This document shows, in pieces, positions 6,716 to 15,941 of a DNA stretch of 64,000 bases. Position numbers and translations under genes: made by a program. Source of the stretch: JAIEPW01 sp964406035 (GTDB lineage: Bacteria; Acidobacteriota; Terriglobia; Bryobacterales; Bryobacteraceae). The stretch is from contig CAYOQB010000006.1 of the NCBI GenBank assembly GCA_964406035.1, positions 1 to 64,000 on the forward strand. Direction: 5' to 3'. The notes beneath the pieces are model-generated. The model did no database searches and had not been told where the DNA came from. It saw nothing but the letters and a program-made list of their open reading frames with translations. Every line of letters starts with the position of its first letter. Position 1 is the first letter of the stretch.

Positions 6716-8437
6716 ATGAGGCTGTTCTGGGGCGGGATCGGGCTGGTGCTGGCGCTGCTGGGCTCCGTGGCCTGGCTGCAGTCGCGCTGGATCGACCAAT
6801 TGCGCGACGCGGATCGCGAGCGGCGGCAGCGGCTGCTGGACACTTCCCTGAACAACTTCCGGCAGGACTTCCAATACGAGCTGGTGCGGATCGCGCCGGC
6901 GCTGGGCGCGGGTCCGCCGGGGGATCCGGAATCCGAGCTCCCTTTGCTGGCGGAGCGGCTGGCCACCTGGCAGTCCTCCACCGTGTATCCCGAACTGGTG
7001 CAGGCAATCTGGATTGTTCGCGATCCGGAGGTCCGGCGCATGGATCCGAAGACTTACGAGACGCAGGCCGCGGAAGCTCCGGCGGAACTGGAGCAGATAC
7101 GCCGGCGCCTGCCGGAGATTCCCGACGGCGCGCTGCTGGAGCAGCTCGACTGGCCCGCTTTGCTGATTCCGCGATTCCGCCGCGAGCCAGGGCGGGAGGG
7201 CGGTCCTGGATTCGGCCGGGGTCGCGAGTTCGGACGTCCGCCCTGGGCGGAGCCCGGTTTCCGGCCGCCGGAGCGCGGATTCGGACGCGGTCCTGGGGGA
7301 CCGGGAGGACCGCCGAACGGACCCGGCGCCGTGTGGGTGGTGCAACTGAACAAAGCGGCGATGGAGAAGCAGTTGCTTCCCGATCTGTTGACGCGCCACT
7401 TCGGAGAGCGTCCGGAGTACCGGTTCCGCGTGACCAACGCCCGCGGCGCGACGCTCTTTCCTTCCAGCGGCGAGGCGGAAGCGGCGAAAGCGGACGGGCA
7501 GATCCGTTTTCTAGACCTGCAGCCTTTCCGCCGCGGGCCGGGCGGAGGTCCAGGGCCGGATAATGTTGGAGGTCCAGCGCGGCCGGGGCCCCGTCCGGCG
7601 ACCGGATTTTGGCTGCTGCAGGCGACGCACGCGTCGGGATCGCTGGAAGCCGCGGTGGAGAGCCACCGCCGCCGCAACCAGATGATCGCGCTGGCGGCGC
7701 TGCTGCTGACGGGTTCCGCGATCGCGATGCTGATTGTGTCGGCGCGGCGGGCGCAGAAGCTCGCCCGGCTGCAGATGGAATTTGTCGCGGGCGTTTCGCA
7801 TGAATTGCGGACACCGCTGACGGTGATCGGCTCGGCGGCGTCCAATCTCGCCGACGGCGTGGTGGCGAAGCCGGAGCAGGTGCGCAAGTACGGCGCGCTG
7901 ATGCGCGATCAGGCGCGATCGCTGACGGATCAGGTGGAGCAGATCCTGACCTTCGCGGGCGCGCAGGCGGGACGCCGCAAGCTCGATTTCCAGGCGGTGG
8001 ATATCGCCGGCGTGATTGATCGCGCGATCGAAGCGGCCGCTCCGGATATCGCTGCTTGCCAGGTGGAGAAATCCGTGGCGGAAGGGCTGCCGCCGCTGCA
8101 GGGCGACATCACCGCGCTGACGCAATCCGTCCGCAACCTGATCAGCAACGCAGGCAAGTATGCTTCGGGCGGGCAGTGGATCGGCGTTCGCGCGGAGCAG
8201 CGCGGCGGGGAGGTGATCGTACAGGTGGAGGATCGCGGACCGGGCATCGACCCTTCGGACCTGCCTCGCGTGTTCGACCCGTTCTATCGTGGGAAGAGTT
8301 CGAACGGACATCACGGCGCGGGACTCGGCTTGAGCCTGGTGAGAGACATGATTGAAGCACATGGAGGAAGGGTGGAGGTGAAAAGCGATCCCGGCGCCGG
8401 TACGCGATTCACGCTGCACCTGCCGCTGCCGGCATGA
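6716..8437 (+). CDS. Sensor histidine kinase, CpxA-like arrangement
   Basis: 573 residues. Two membrane segments (about 4-22 and 322-345) bracket a periplasmic region of about 300 residues. The HisKA domain carries the phospho-acceptor in VSHELRTPL (His362), followed by an HATPase_c domain with NLISNAG (N box), EDRGPGID (G1) and GAGLGLSLV (G2). The periplasmic domain contains an unusual stretch rich in Gly, Pro, Arg and Phe (about residues 160-205). No HAMP is obvious between the second membrane segment and HisKA. The gene overlaps the response regulator by four bases (ATGA), so the pair is translationally coupled. Divergent to the Spy-like gene. Confidence 0.9.
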   Translation: MRLFWGGIGLVLALLGSVAWLQSRWIDQLRDADRERRQRLLDTSLNNFRQDFQYELVRIAPALGAGPPGDPESELPLLAERLATWQSSTVYPELVQAIWIVRDPEVRRMDPKTYETQAAEAPAELEQIRRRLPEIPDGALLEQLDWPALLIPRFRREPGREGGPGFGRGREFGRPPWAEPGFRPPERGFGRGPGGPGGPPNGPGAVWVVQLNKAAMEKQLLPDLLTRHFGERPEYRFRVTNARGATLFPSSGEAEAAKADGQIRFLDLQPFRRGPGGGPGPDNVGGPARPGPRPATGFWLLQATHASGSLEAAVESHRRRNQMIALAALLLTGSAIAMLIVSARRAQKLARLQMEFVAGVSHELRTPLTVIGSAASNLADGVVAKPEQVRKYGALMRDQARSLTDQVEQILTFAGAQAGRRKLDFQAVDIAGVIDRAIEAAAPDIAACQVEKSVAEGLPPLQGDITALTQSVRNLISNAGKYASGGQWIGVRAEQRGGEVIVQVEDRGPGIDPSDLPRVFDPFYRGKSSNGHHGAGLGLSLVRDMIEAHGGRVEVKSDPGAGTRFTLHLPLPA

Positions 8438-9117
8438 GCGCGCGCATTCTGATTGTCGAGGACGAGCCGGGCGTCGTGCTGACGCTCACGGACCGGCTGG
8501 AGGCCGAGGGATTCACGGTATCGAGCGAAGCGGACGGCGATAAAGGCCTGGAACGCGCGCTGGCCGAGCCCTTCGATCTGCTGCTGCTCGATATCACGCT
8601 GCCCAGCCGCAACGGACTGGACATCTGCCGCAAGCTGCGCTCCGCCGGCAACAGCGTCCCGGTGCTGATGCTGACGGCGCGCGCGCAGGTGGTGGACAAG
8701 GTGGTGGGGCTGCAGATCGGCGCGGACGATTACCTGACCAAGCCGTTCGATATGATGGAGCTTCTGGCGCGGGTGGAAGCGCTGCTGCGGCGGTCGCCGA
8801 AGCGGGATCAGCCGGTGGAGCGTTTCGAGTTCGGGACCGTGCGGATCGACTTCCGGTCGGGCGAGGTGGCGCGCGACGGCAAGCCGGTGGAGTTGTCCGC
8901 GCGCGAGTTTCAATTGCTTCGGTTCCTGGTGGAGCATCGCGGCAAGATCCTTTCCCGGGATCAACTGCTGCGCGAGGTGTGGGGTTATCAGGCGCTGCCG
9001 CTGACCCGCACCGTGGATGTTCACATGGCCTGGCTGCGCCAAAAGCTGGAGCCCAATGCCAAGCAGCCGCAGTACTTTCTGACGCTGCGCGGGCTGGGGT
9101 ACAAGTTCGCGGGCTAA
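8434..9117 (+). CDS. OmpR/PhoB-family response regulator
   Basis: 227 residues. The receiver domain shows the acidic pair near the N-terminus (VEDEPG), phospho-acceptor Asp53 in LLLLDITLP, the Thr of MLTAR and the Lys of LTKPFD. The C-terminal winged helix (about residues 130-227) has the usual ELSAREFQLLRFLVEH, LLREVWGY and RTVDVHMAWLRQKLE signatures, ending with the LRGLGYKF wing. It is the cognate partner of the overlapping upstream kinase. Its likely targets include the divergent Spy-like gene, by analogy with CpxR and cpxP. Confidence 0.95.
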   Translation: MSARILIVEDEPGVVLTLTDRLEAEGFTVSSEADGDKGLERALAEPFDLLLLDITLPSRNGLDICRKLRSAGNSVPVLMLTARAQVVDKVVGLQIGADDYLTKPFDMMELLARVEALLRRSPKRDQPVERFEFGTVRIDFRSGEVARDGKPVELSAREFQLLRFLVEHRGKILSRDQLLREVWGYQALPLTRTVDVHMAWLRQKLEPNAKQPQYFLTLRGLGYKFAG

Positions 9118-9126
9118 AATATCGCA

Positions 9127-9534
9127 ATGCGTCAATTGCTTTGCGCAATGGCATTGCTGGCGATTGCTCTGCCCGTTTCCGCCAAGGACAAGTATGACTT
9201 CGGCGTACGGCAGATCAGCACGATCTCGGGCAAACAGCGGGATGAATTCGCCAAAATCAAGCTGGATCGTAAGAAGGCGCTGCTGCGCGTCGATTCGGAG
9301 GACTTCGGAGAGCGCACAATTCCCTTCGCGGATCTGATTTCCGCCTCCACCGAATCGGGCGGGAAGGACGGCAAGGACGTCTACTTCCGCTTGCGGTTCC
9401 GCACCGCGCGCGGCGACGAGGATCAGATGCTGTTCAAGCTCAAGGACCGGAGAGACATCCCGCGGGACATGAATTACTTCAGGGACATCACGGGAATGCG
9501 GGTGGAGCAGGGGGTGGGAGGGCCGGCCAGGTAG
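9127..9534 (+). CDS. Small secreted orphan protein
   Basis: 135 residues with a signal peptide (MRQLLCAMALLAIALPVSAKD, probable cleavage after VSA). The mature protein is basic and lacks cysteines; a Trp-free beta-type pattern and a DGKDVYFRLRF strand are visible but no domain is recognised. It starts nine bases after the response regulator stop and is probably the third gene of that transcript, so it may be part of the same envelope response. Its stop codon lies at the right-arm edge of a GC-rich hairpin. Confidence 0.6.
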   Translation: MRQLLCAMALLAIALPVSAKDKYDFGVRQISTISGKQRDEFAKIKLDRKKALLRVDSEDFGERTIPFADLISASTESGGKDGKDVYFRLRFRTARGDEDQMLFKLKDRRDIPRDMNYFRDITGMRVEQGVGGPAR

Positions 9535-9542
9535 GCCCTCCC
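9516..9542. terminator. GC-rich hairpin between convergent genes
   Basis: GGGAGGGCC (9516-9524) pairs with GGCCCTCCC (9534-9542) around a nine-base loop. It spans the stop codon of the gene at 9127 and lies ten bases before the convergent peptidase stop. There is no good T run on either side, so a terminator role is only likely by position. Confidence 0.4.
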
Positions 9543-9552
9543 CTCCGCCTTT

Positions 9553-11988
9553 CTACTGCCCGCTGACCGCGCCGCGAGCGGGGGCGTTCTTCACGTACTT
9601 GTCGAACCAGGCGATCATCTCGTAGAGCGCGTGCTCCACGGATTCCTTCGCCTGGTATCCGTGCGATTCGTGCGGCAGCATCACCAGCCGGGTAAATCCG
9701 CCGTTGCCGCGAACCGCCGCGTACATGCGTTCACTCTGGATGGGGAAGGTGCCCGTGTTGTTGTCCGCTTCGCCGTGGATGAACAGGATGGGCTCCTTGA
9801 TCTTGTCGGCGACCAGGAACGGCGACATCCGCAGGTAGGTGTCGCGGGCTTCCCAGAAGGTGCGGCGCTCGGTCTGGAAACCGAAGGGGGTCAGGGTGCG
9901 GTTGTACGCGCCGGAGCGTGCAACGCCGGCGCGGAACAAGTCCGAATGCGCCAGCAGGTTGGCGGTCATAAAGCCGCCGTAGCTGTGGCCGCCGACTCCG
10001 ACGCGCTCGGGATCGATGACGCCCATCTCCGCGCCCTTGTCGATCGCCGCCTTCGCGCCCGCCACCAACTGCTCCACGTACGTATCGTTCACCGTTTCCG
10101 GCGTGCCGATGATGGGGATGGTGGCGTCGTCCAGAATGGCGTATCCCGCCAGCAGATAGAACAGGTGCGAAGCGCCGCCGGGATAGTTGAACTTCTTCTG
10201 CGATCCGCTGATCTGGCCGGCCGTACTGGCGTCGTTGAACTCGCGCGGATAGGACCACATCATCGCCGGCAGCCGCGTGCCCGCCTTGTAGTCGGGCGGC
10301 AGGTACAAGGTGAACGACAGAGGCACGCCGTCGGCGCGCTTGTAGGTCACCAATTGCTTCTTCACGCCGCGCATCGCCGGGGCGGGATCCTTGTACGAGG
10401 TCAGCATCTTCTCGCCGCTGCAGCAGGTCTTCAGGTAATAGTTGGGCGGTTCGGTGGGGGATTCGCGCTTGATCACCATGCTGGAAGCGTCGTCGGCGAG
10501 CAGCGAAACGAATGTCTCATAGCGCTCCGGATCGCTTTGGAACACGCGATCCGACTTCGCTGTGGTCACGTTGAAGCGGTCCAGAAACGGATAATCACCC
10601 TTGGATGAAGCGCCGTTTCCGGCCAGGTAGATCGAGTCGCCGTCCTGCGCGATGGCGCGGTGTCCGCTGGCAAGCATCTTCGTCACCGGGTTGCCGGGAT
10701 CCTTATACCGATCCTGATTGTTGCGGCTCCACACCAATACCGGAGGCGCGGAAGGGTTCTTGGGATTGATGCGGAAGGTGCGGACCCAACGGCGGTCGCG
10801 TTCGAAGTCCCTGATGAACGCGAGGTCGCCTTTCTCGCCGAACTCGATTCCCTGGAAGCGATGCTCGGTCTTCACCAGTTCCACCGGCTCCGCTTGCGCA
10901 GGCAGGCGGGACATCATGACGCGGTCGCGATGCGGCACTTTCTCCTTCAGGTTGCCGCCGTCCATCGCTTCCACCCAAACCACCGTGCTGGGCTCAGTGG
11001 GAATCCACTCCGGCGACCTCGGCCCCGGGGGAACGTACTCGCCGCCCAGGCTCGCGCGCTCCTGCAGTGGCCTGCTCGCGATCTTGCGCGCCGCGGCGCC
11101 GGTGTCGCTCCAGACCTCGATCTCCTGCGGGAACATCGTCGCCGGGTGGAGATAAGAGAACGGCGCGTGAGCATGCGTCACCAGCACGAACTTCCCGCTC
11201 GGGGACGGCTGCGCTCCCAGGATGATCGCGGGCTTGCCCACCGCGGTCATCTTGCCGCTCAGCACATCCACGAAGGTCAGCTGTGCAGTGGCGTAGTAGG
11301 TGAACAGCGCCTCATCGTGCGGATTCTTCAGCATGTCCTGGAAGGTCGGCACCGCGCCGCCCCTGCCATAGGACTCCTGGATCGCAGGACCTTTGGGAGC
11401 CCCCGCGGACACCGGTGCGGGCCCCCTGCCGGCAGGAACCGCCGGAACGAGCAGCGTCTTCGAATCACCCAGCCAGTCCAGGTCGGACCGGTCGTCGAAC
11501 GGATTCGATCGCGACATCACCAGGTTCAGCTTCAGCCCGGAGATCACCCGTGCTTTGCCGGTGGCGGTCTCCGCCACCCACAACTCGATTCCCTGGTCGG
11601 TGTAGTTCGGAAAAGCGATCATCCTGCCGTCGGGCGAGAATGCGGGCCGCCCGATCCGGGCTTTCGCCGGAAGCTGCACCGGAATGGTTTTGCCGTCGGG
11701 AAGCGTCATCAGGCTGAGCCCGATGATGTTGCCCGCCAGGTGCACCCCGTTCGTGCGCGGGTCGATGCGGATTCCAGCCAGGCGCAGCATGGGCGCGGAA
11801 ACCTCGGCGATAGAGGGGTAGCGCACGGGCTGCGTCACCAGAGCGTGCTTCTTCGTGGGACTCACCACCAGCGAAGGCGGCGCGGGAGCGTTGAGGATGT
11901 CCTGAATGGCTTGAGGGGGTTTCTGGTACGTCGTTTCCGCCGCCAGGGCGAAAGCAACGAGGCAAAGCAGCAAGGCTCGGATTTTCAT
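9553..11988 (-). CDS. Secreted S9 (prolyl oligopeptidase-family) serine peptidase
   Basis: 811 residues with a signal peptide (MKIRALLLCLVAFALAAE). The N-terminal two thirds reads as a WD40-like beta-propeller that gates access to the active site. The C-terminal alpha/beta hydrolase domain carries the nucleophile in GGHSYGGF (Ser about 670), the acid in HGEADNN (Asp about 741) and the base in PHESHGY (His about 776). This layout fits secreted dipeptidyl- or acyl-aminoacyl-peptidases of family S9, widespread in acidobacteria and used for peptide scavenging. It is convergent with the response-regulator transcript and appears monocistronic. Confidence 0.9.
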   Translation of the reverse strand: MKIRALLLCLVAFALAAETTYQKPPQAIQDILNAPAPPSLVVSPTKKHALVTQPVRYPSIAEVSAPMLRLAGIRIDPRTNGVHLAGNIIGLSLMTLPDGKTIPVQLPAKARIGRPAFSPDGRMIAFPNYTDQGIELWVAETATGKARVISGLKLNLVMSRSNPFDDRSDLDWLGDSKTLLVPAVPAGRGPAPVSAGAPKGPAIQESYGRGGAVPTFQDMLKNPHDEALFTYYATAQLTFVDVLSGKMTAVGKPAIILGAQPSPSGKFVLVTHAHAPFSYLHPATMFPQEIEVWSDTGAAARKIASRPLQERASLGGEYVPPGPRSPEWIPTEPSTVVWVEAMDGGNLKEKVPHRDRVMMSRLPAQAEPVELVKTEHRFQGIEFGEKGDLAFIRDFERDRRWVRTFRINPKNPSAPPVLVWSRNNQDRYKDPGNPVTKMLASGHRAIAQDGDSIYLAGNGASSKGDYPFLDRFNVTTAKSDRVFQSDPERYETFVSLLADDASSMVIKRESPTEPPNYYLKTCCSGEKMLTSYKDPAPAMRGVKKQLVTYKRADGVPLSFTLYLPPDYKAGTRLPAMMWSYPREFNDASTAGQISGSQKKFNYPGGASHLFYLLAGYAILDDATIPIIGTPETVNDTYVEQLVAGAKAAIDKGAEMGVIDPERVGVGGHSYGGFMTANLLAHSDLFRAGVARSGAYNRTLTPFGFQTERRTFWEARDTYLRMSPFLVADKIKEPILFIHGEADNNTGTFPIQSERMYAAVRGNGGFTRLVMLPHESHGYQAKESVEHALYEMIAWFDKYVKNAPARGAVSGQ

Positions 11989-12062
11989 AGCTTATTCAGG
12001 ATCTTATGAGACCACGGGGACGGAGTCAAACGAGGCTCATACGGGGGATGCCAGGAGGCGGG

Positions 12063-14264
12063 TTAGGCGCCATCGCTCCCCGGCGGATCCACGGAGGACA
12101 AGGTGAAGCAGAACGTCGCTCCTTCCCCCGCCCGCGATTCCACCCAGATGCGGCCGCCGCAATGCTCCACGATCTTGCGGCACAGCGCCAGGCCGACTCC
12201 GGTGCCGGGCACCGCGACGCCGTGCAGCCGCTTAAAGATGCCGAAAATCGCTTCGTGATGCTCGGGCGCGATGCCGATTCCGTTATCGGCGAAGCGGAAG
12301 ATCCAGTGCGCCGCCACAAGCGCGGCGGTCACCTCGATCGCCGGGGAAACTCCGGGGCGCGCATACTTGAGGGAATTGGAGATCAGATTCTGGAACAGGC
12401 GCTGCAGGGAATCCTCGTGGCCCAACACGCACGGCAGGTCCCCGGCGGTGAGCGTGGCGCCGGCATCGGCGAGCGCGGCCGTCATTGAGGCGCGAGTCGC
12501 CTCCAGAACCCGGTTCGTGTCGACCGGGACCAGCCGCAGGCCTTCGCCACCCCCCAGGCGCGAGTACGCCAGCAGATCGCGGATCAGCGCGGCCATGCGA
12601 TCGGCGCCCTGCAGGACGAATCTCAGGTGCTCGCGCGCCTCGGGCGAGAGACTCTCGCCGTGCCGTTCCTCGAGCAGTTGCGTGAAGACGGAGATAGTTC
12701 TCAGCGGTTCCTGAAGATCGTGACTGGCCGCATAGGCGAACTGCTCCAGTTCTGCGTTGGTGCGGCGGAGTTCGTGTTCGGTCCGCTTCTGCGCGGTGAT
12801 GTCCACGGCGGCCATCACCTGCAGCTTGCGGCCATCCGGCAGCTCCCCCAGCGGAGCGGACGAGAACAGCCACACCAGGACCTGGCCGGAGGCGACGCGC
12901 ACCGGCAGTTCCCAGCCGTTCAGGATGGCGTCCGGCTGGGCGAAACTCTCACGGATGATCTGCCGAACCTCGTCGCAGCGCTCGCCGAAGGCGCGGCGGG
13001 TCCAATCGGCGGTGGTGCGGAGCTCATCCGCGCGGAATCCGGTCAGGTCGGTCCAGGCGCGGCTCAGGTGCAGCACTTCGCCGTCCTCAGCCAGGATCAT
13101 GATTGGAATCGGCGCGTTCAGAATGGCCTGCCGGAATCGCTCCTCCGAACGGCGCAGCTCCTGGCGGGTGCGGACCCGATCCGAGATGTCCCGCCAGACC
13201 GAGCGGCTGCGAACCACCCGGCCGGTTTCGTCCCGAACCGCGGTGACGCTGAGGCTGACGTCCAGGGGCGTAGCATTCTTGCGAATCAGGCACAATTCCT
13301 GGTCGCGAATTTCACTGCCTTGGCTGCATTGATCGAGAATCGAGCGTGCTTTTTCGCGCGATGGTTCTTCATAAAATTCCAGCACCGGGCGTCCCACCAG
13401 TTCCTCGCGGTAAAAGCCCGTTTGGCGGATCAGCGTTTCGTTGCACTGCAGCACCACGCCGGTGGCGGCGTCCACCGAGCAATACATGTCCGGAGCGTTC
13501 TCGTAAAGATCGAAATAATTCTGTTCGCTCTCGCGCAGGCGTTCCTCCGCTCGCGTGCGCTGGGTGATATCACGTTCGAAAACGGATACGCCCGCCGCCG
13601 ACGGGTACGCATGCACTTCCCAATAGAGGGGGCCGGCGGGCGAGTGACGCCGCGTTTCGAAGTGAACCGGCGCTTGCTGCCGGACCGCCTTCTCGATGTT
13701 CGTCCGCGTGACCGCGTCCAGCGCGCCGAGGGACCGCCAATCGGCCCCCTGCGCCGCTTGCGCGTTCAGGTCGAAGGCGCGCAGCGCCTGCTGGTTGATC
13801 TGCGTTACTCGAAAATTGTCGTCCAGTTCGTAGAAATTGTCCAGGCTGCCTTCGAGAACCGCCGCCAGCCGCCTTTCCGAAGTCTCGGCGACGCGCCGCA
13901 GTTCCTCGGCGCGCAGCAGCGCATTGCGATATCGGGACACAATCCACGCGATAATGAAGCCGACGACGCTGAAAATCACGATGGCGCTGTTCAGCTCCGC
14001 GAATACCTCGGAAGCCAGCATCCAGCGCTGCCACAGCAGCCACGACAAAAACGCGCTCAGGGCGGTGGTGAGCAGACCCGGACCGAGGCCGAAATACCAG
14101 GCGCTTATCAGAATGACGGGGAAGAAGAGGATCAGCGGACCGCCGGCCCCGGCCACCGGAATCAGCGCTAGCCGGACCAGGAAAGCGAGCAATGCCAGCG
14201 CAGCGGCGCTGAAATACCGCGTAATTGCGGAGGGCGCCGTGCGATCCGAAGCTGTCATTCCCAT
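12063..14264 (-). CDS. Multi-PAS hybrid-less sensor histidine kinase with N-terminal membrane domain
   Basis: 733 residues. The first 115 residues hold four membrane helices of the DUF4118/KdpD type (FPVILISAWYFGLGPGLLTTALSAFLSWLL). Three PAS-like domains follow (about 125-245, 250-370 and 375-495), the second with the EENGPDMYCSVD-like and PLDVSLSVTAVRD elements of PAS/PAC modules. The HisKA domain has His515 in AASHDLQEPLR, and the ATPase domain has NLISNSLKY, FADNGIGI and GTGVGLALCRK. There is no receiver domain and no adjacent regulator, so it is an orphan kinase. The HDLQEPLR type matches the second orphan kinase at 14621. Confidence 0.9.
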   Translation of the reverse strand: MGMTASDRTAPSAITRYFSAAALALLAFLVRLALIPVAGAGGPLILFFPVILISAWYFGLGPGLLTTALSAFLSWLLWQRWMLASEVFAELNSAIVIFSVVGFIIAWIVSRYRNALLRAEELRRVAETSERRLAAVLEGSLDNFYELDDNFRVTQINQQALRAFDLNAQAAQGADWRSLGALDAVTRTNIEKAVRQQAPVHFETRRHSPAGPLYWEVHAYPSAAGVSVFERDITQRTRAEERLRESEQNYFDLYENAPDMYCSVDAATGVVLQCNETLIRQTGFYREELVGRPVLEFYEEPSREKARSILDQCSQGSEIRDQELCLIRKNATPLDVSLSVTAVRDETGRVVRSRSVWRDISDRVRTRQELRRSEERFRQAILNAPIPIMILAEDGEVLHLSRAWTDLTGFRADELRTTADWTRRAFGERCDEVRQIIRESFAQPDAILNGWELPVRVASGQVLVWLFSSAPLGELPDGRKLQVMAAVDITAQKRTEHELRRTNAELEQFAYAASHDLQEPLRTISVFTQLLEERHGESLSPEAREHLRFVLQGADRMAALIRDLLAYSRLGGGEGLRLVPVDTNRVLEATRASMTAALADAGATLTAGDLPCVLGHEDSLQRLFQNLISNSLKYARPGVSPAIEVTAALVAAHWIFRFADNGIGIAPEHHEAIFGIFKRLHGVAVPGTGVGLALCRKIVEHCGGRIWVESRAGEGATFCFTLSSVDPPGSDGA

Positions 14265-14468
14265 TCCGGACCGTGCCTCCTCTCCGGTTACGGCGTATCA
14301 AGGATTCTACCAGCAGGACCAGTCAAGTTCTAATAGTTCTATTGGTACTGGGTTTACAGTAGCACGATCCAAGCTGCGGGACGACTCTGGGGGTACGCTC
14401 TGGTCAGGTCTGGCGAAGGACCCTTGCGGCGGCGCGGGAACGCGATGCTAGAATGAAATCAGTCACGT

Positions 14469-14542
14469 TGGGAGGTCGTCTAACGGTAAGACTGCAGACT
14501 CTGGATCTGCGTATCGGGGTTCGAATCCCTGCCTCCCAGCCA
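14469..14542 (+). tRNA. tRNA-Gln (anticodon CUG)
   Basis: A 74-nt cloverleaf. The acceptor arm TGGGAGG (14469-14475) pairs with CCTCCCA (14532-14538), followed by G and an encoded CCA (14540-14542). The D loop has TAACGGTAA, the anticodon stem GCAGA/TCTGC encloses a seven-base loop with CTG at 14501-14503, and the T arm is CGGGGTTCGAATCCCTG. It reads CAG codons. Confidence 0.95.
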
Positions 14543-14620
14543 TTCCCGTCTGGCAAGCCCAACATTCTCCGAACGTAGCACGCGGCTGCGTCATTCTTGT
14601 TGTATTGGAGGAGTGCTCCG

Positions 14621-15862
14621 ATGGTAGAGTTCTTCGCGCAGCTCTTCGGAACGGACTTTGTTCCGCACGGCTATTGCATGAGATGGTCCTCCGGCGTGGT
14701 GGGCGTTCATGTGGTTTCCGACGCGCTGACCGCGCTCGCGTACTTTCTGATCCCGCTATCCTTGTTTCGCTTCGTACGGCTGCGCCCGAACATCATGTAC
14801 CCCTGGATGATCATCCTGTTCGCGGTGTTCATCCTGGCGTGCGGAACGACGCACCTGATGGCGATTTACACCCTGTGGAGCCCGGTGTACCGCCTGGATG
14901 GCGCGGTGAAAGCCCTGACGGCGGCGGCATCCCTGCCCACCGCCTTCCTGCTGCTGCGGCTGGTGCCGAAGCTGGTGACCATTCCAAGCACCGAGGAACT
15001 CCGGATGATGAACGAGGAGTTGCATCGGCAGGTTCGTGAACGGGAGACCGCCGAGCAGGAGGTCCGCCGCCTGAACGCGCATTTGGAATTGCTGGTTGCG
15101 GAGCGAACCAAGGCTTTGGAGGGGGAGGTTCATGAGAGGCGCGAGGCAGAAAAGAAGCTGAAGGAAGCCAATGAGGATTTAGAGCGGTTCGCCTACGCGG
15201 CCAGCCATGACTTGCAGGAACCAATCCGCTCCGTTTCTCTTTCCGCGCAGTTGCTTGCACGACGTTACAAGGGGAAGCTGGACGAGGAGGCGGACCGCCT
15301 GATCGGCGTGGCAACCGAGGGAGCGTTGCGCATGAGCGGGCTGGTCCGGGGGCTGCTGGAATATGCCAAGTCGAGCCATGCCGAGCCGCCCTCGGGGGTC
15401 GCCGACATGGAAGCGGTTCTGCAGGACACGCTGCGCGACCTGCAGTTGGGGATTTCCGCCGCGGGCGCGTCGATCACTTGGGACGCCCTGCCGCAGGTTC
15501 CCGGCAGCCCGATCCTGCTGGGACGCGTGTTTCACAATCTGATTTCGAACGCACTGAAATACCGGTCAGAGGATGCGCCGTCGATTCACGTCTCGGTGGC
15601 CAAGGAGGAAGACGGCTGGATTTTCACCGTGGAGGACAACGGGATCGGCATTGAGCCGGAGCATTCCGAGAAGATTTTCGACGTGTTCACCAGGCTGCAC
15701 GGACGCGAACGATCGGGCTACGGCCTGGGATTGGCGCTGGCGAAGCGGGTGATCGAGCGGCATGGCGGCCGGATCTGGGTGGAGTCCGAGCCGGGCAGCG
15801 GCTCCCGCTTCCGGTTCCGCCTGCCGGACCAGTCGCCGCCTTCCGATTACACAGCTACTTGA
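14621..15862 (+). CDS. Histidine kinase with ethylene-receptor-like membrane domain
   Basis: 413 residues from the ATG at 14621, which has GGAGGAG seven bases upstream. Three membrane helices (about 25-100) match the ethylene-binding domain of ETR1-type receptors: a YCMRW lead-in, SDALTALAYFLIPLSL, then FILACGTTHL. Counting from Asp34, the residues Tyr41, Ile44, Pro45, Ile71, Cys74 and His78 fall exactly where ETR1 has Asp25, Tyr32, Ile35, Pro36, Ile62, Cys65 and His69; Cys and His coordinate the copper cofactor. A coiled coil (about 125-185) leads to HisKA (His196 in ASHDLQEPI) and HATPase_c (NLISNALKY, EDNGIGI, GYGLGLAL). No GAF or receiver domain and no adjacent regulator. Confidence 0.9.
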   Translation: MVEFFAQLFGTDFVPHGYCMRWSSGVVGVHVVSDALTALAYFLIPLSLFRFVRLRPNIMYPWMIILFAVFILACGTTHLMAIYTLWSPVYRLDGAVKALTAAASLPTAFLLLRLVPKLVTIPSTEELRMMNEELHRQVRERETAEQEVRRLNAHLELLVAERTKALEGEVHERREAEKKLKEANEDLERFAYAASHDLQEPIRSVSLSAQLLARRYKGKLDEEADRLIGVATEGALRMSGLVRGLLEYAKSSHAEPPSGVADMEAVLQDTLRDLQLGISAAGASITWDALPQVPGSPILLGRVFHNLISNALKYRSEDAPSIHVSVAKEEDGWIFTVEDNGIGIEPEHSEKIFDVFTRLHGRERSGYGLGLALAKRVIERHGGRIWVESEPGSGSRFRFRLPDQSPPSDYTAT

Positions 15863-15941
15863 TAGATAATAGGGAAGATGCGGGTGTTCCGAGCGGGACC
15901 AAACTTTCCGGCGGGGGCGCGCGTCTTTCGAAAGTAGAACC

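Noticed and set aside
12011..12050. Further REP-like copy (GGGGACGGAGTCAA) between the S9 peptidase and the PAS kinase
   Set aside because: Only the GGGGAC core matches and no inverted arm of useful length follows.
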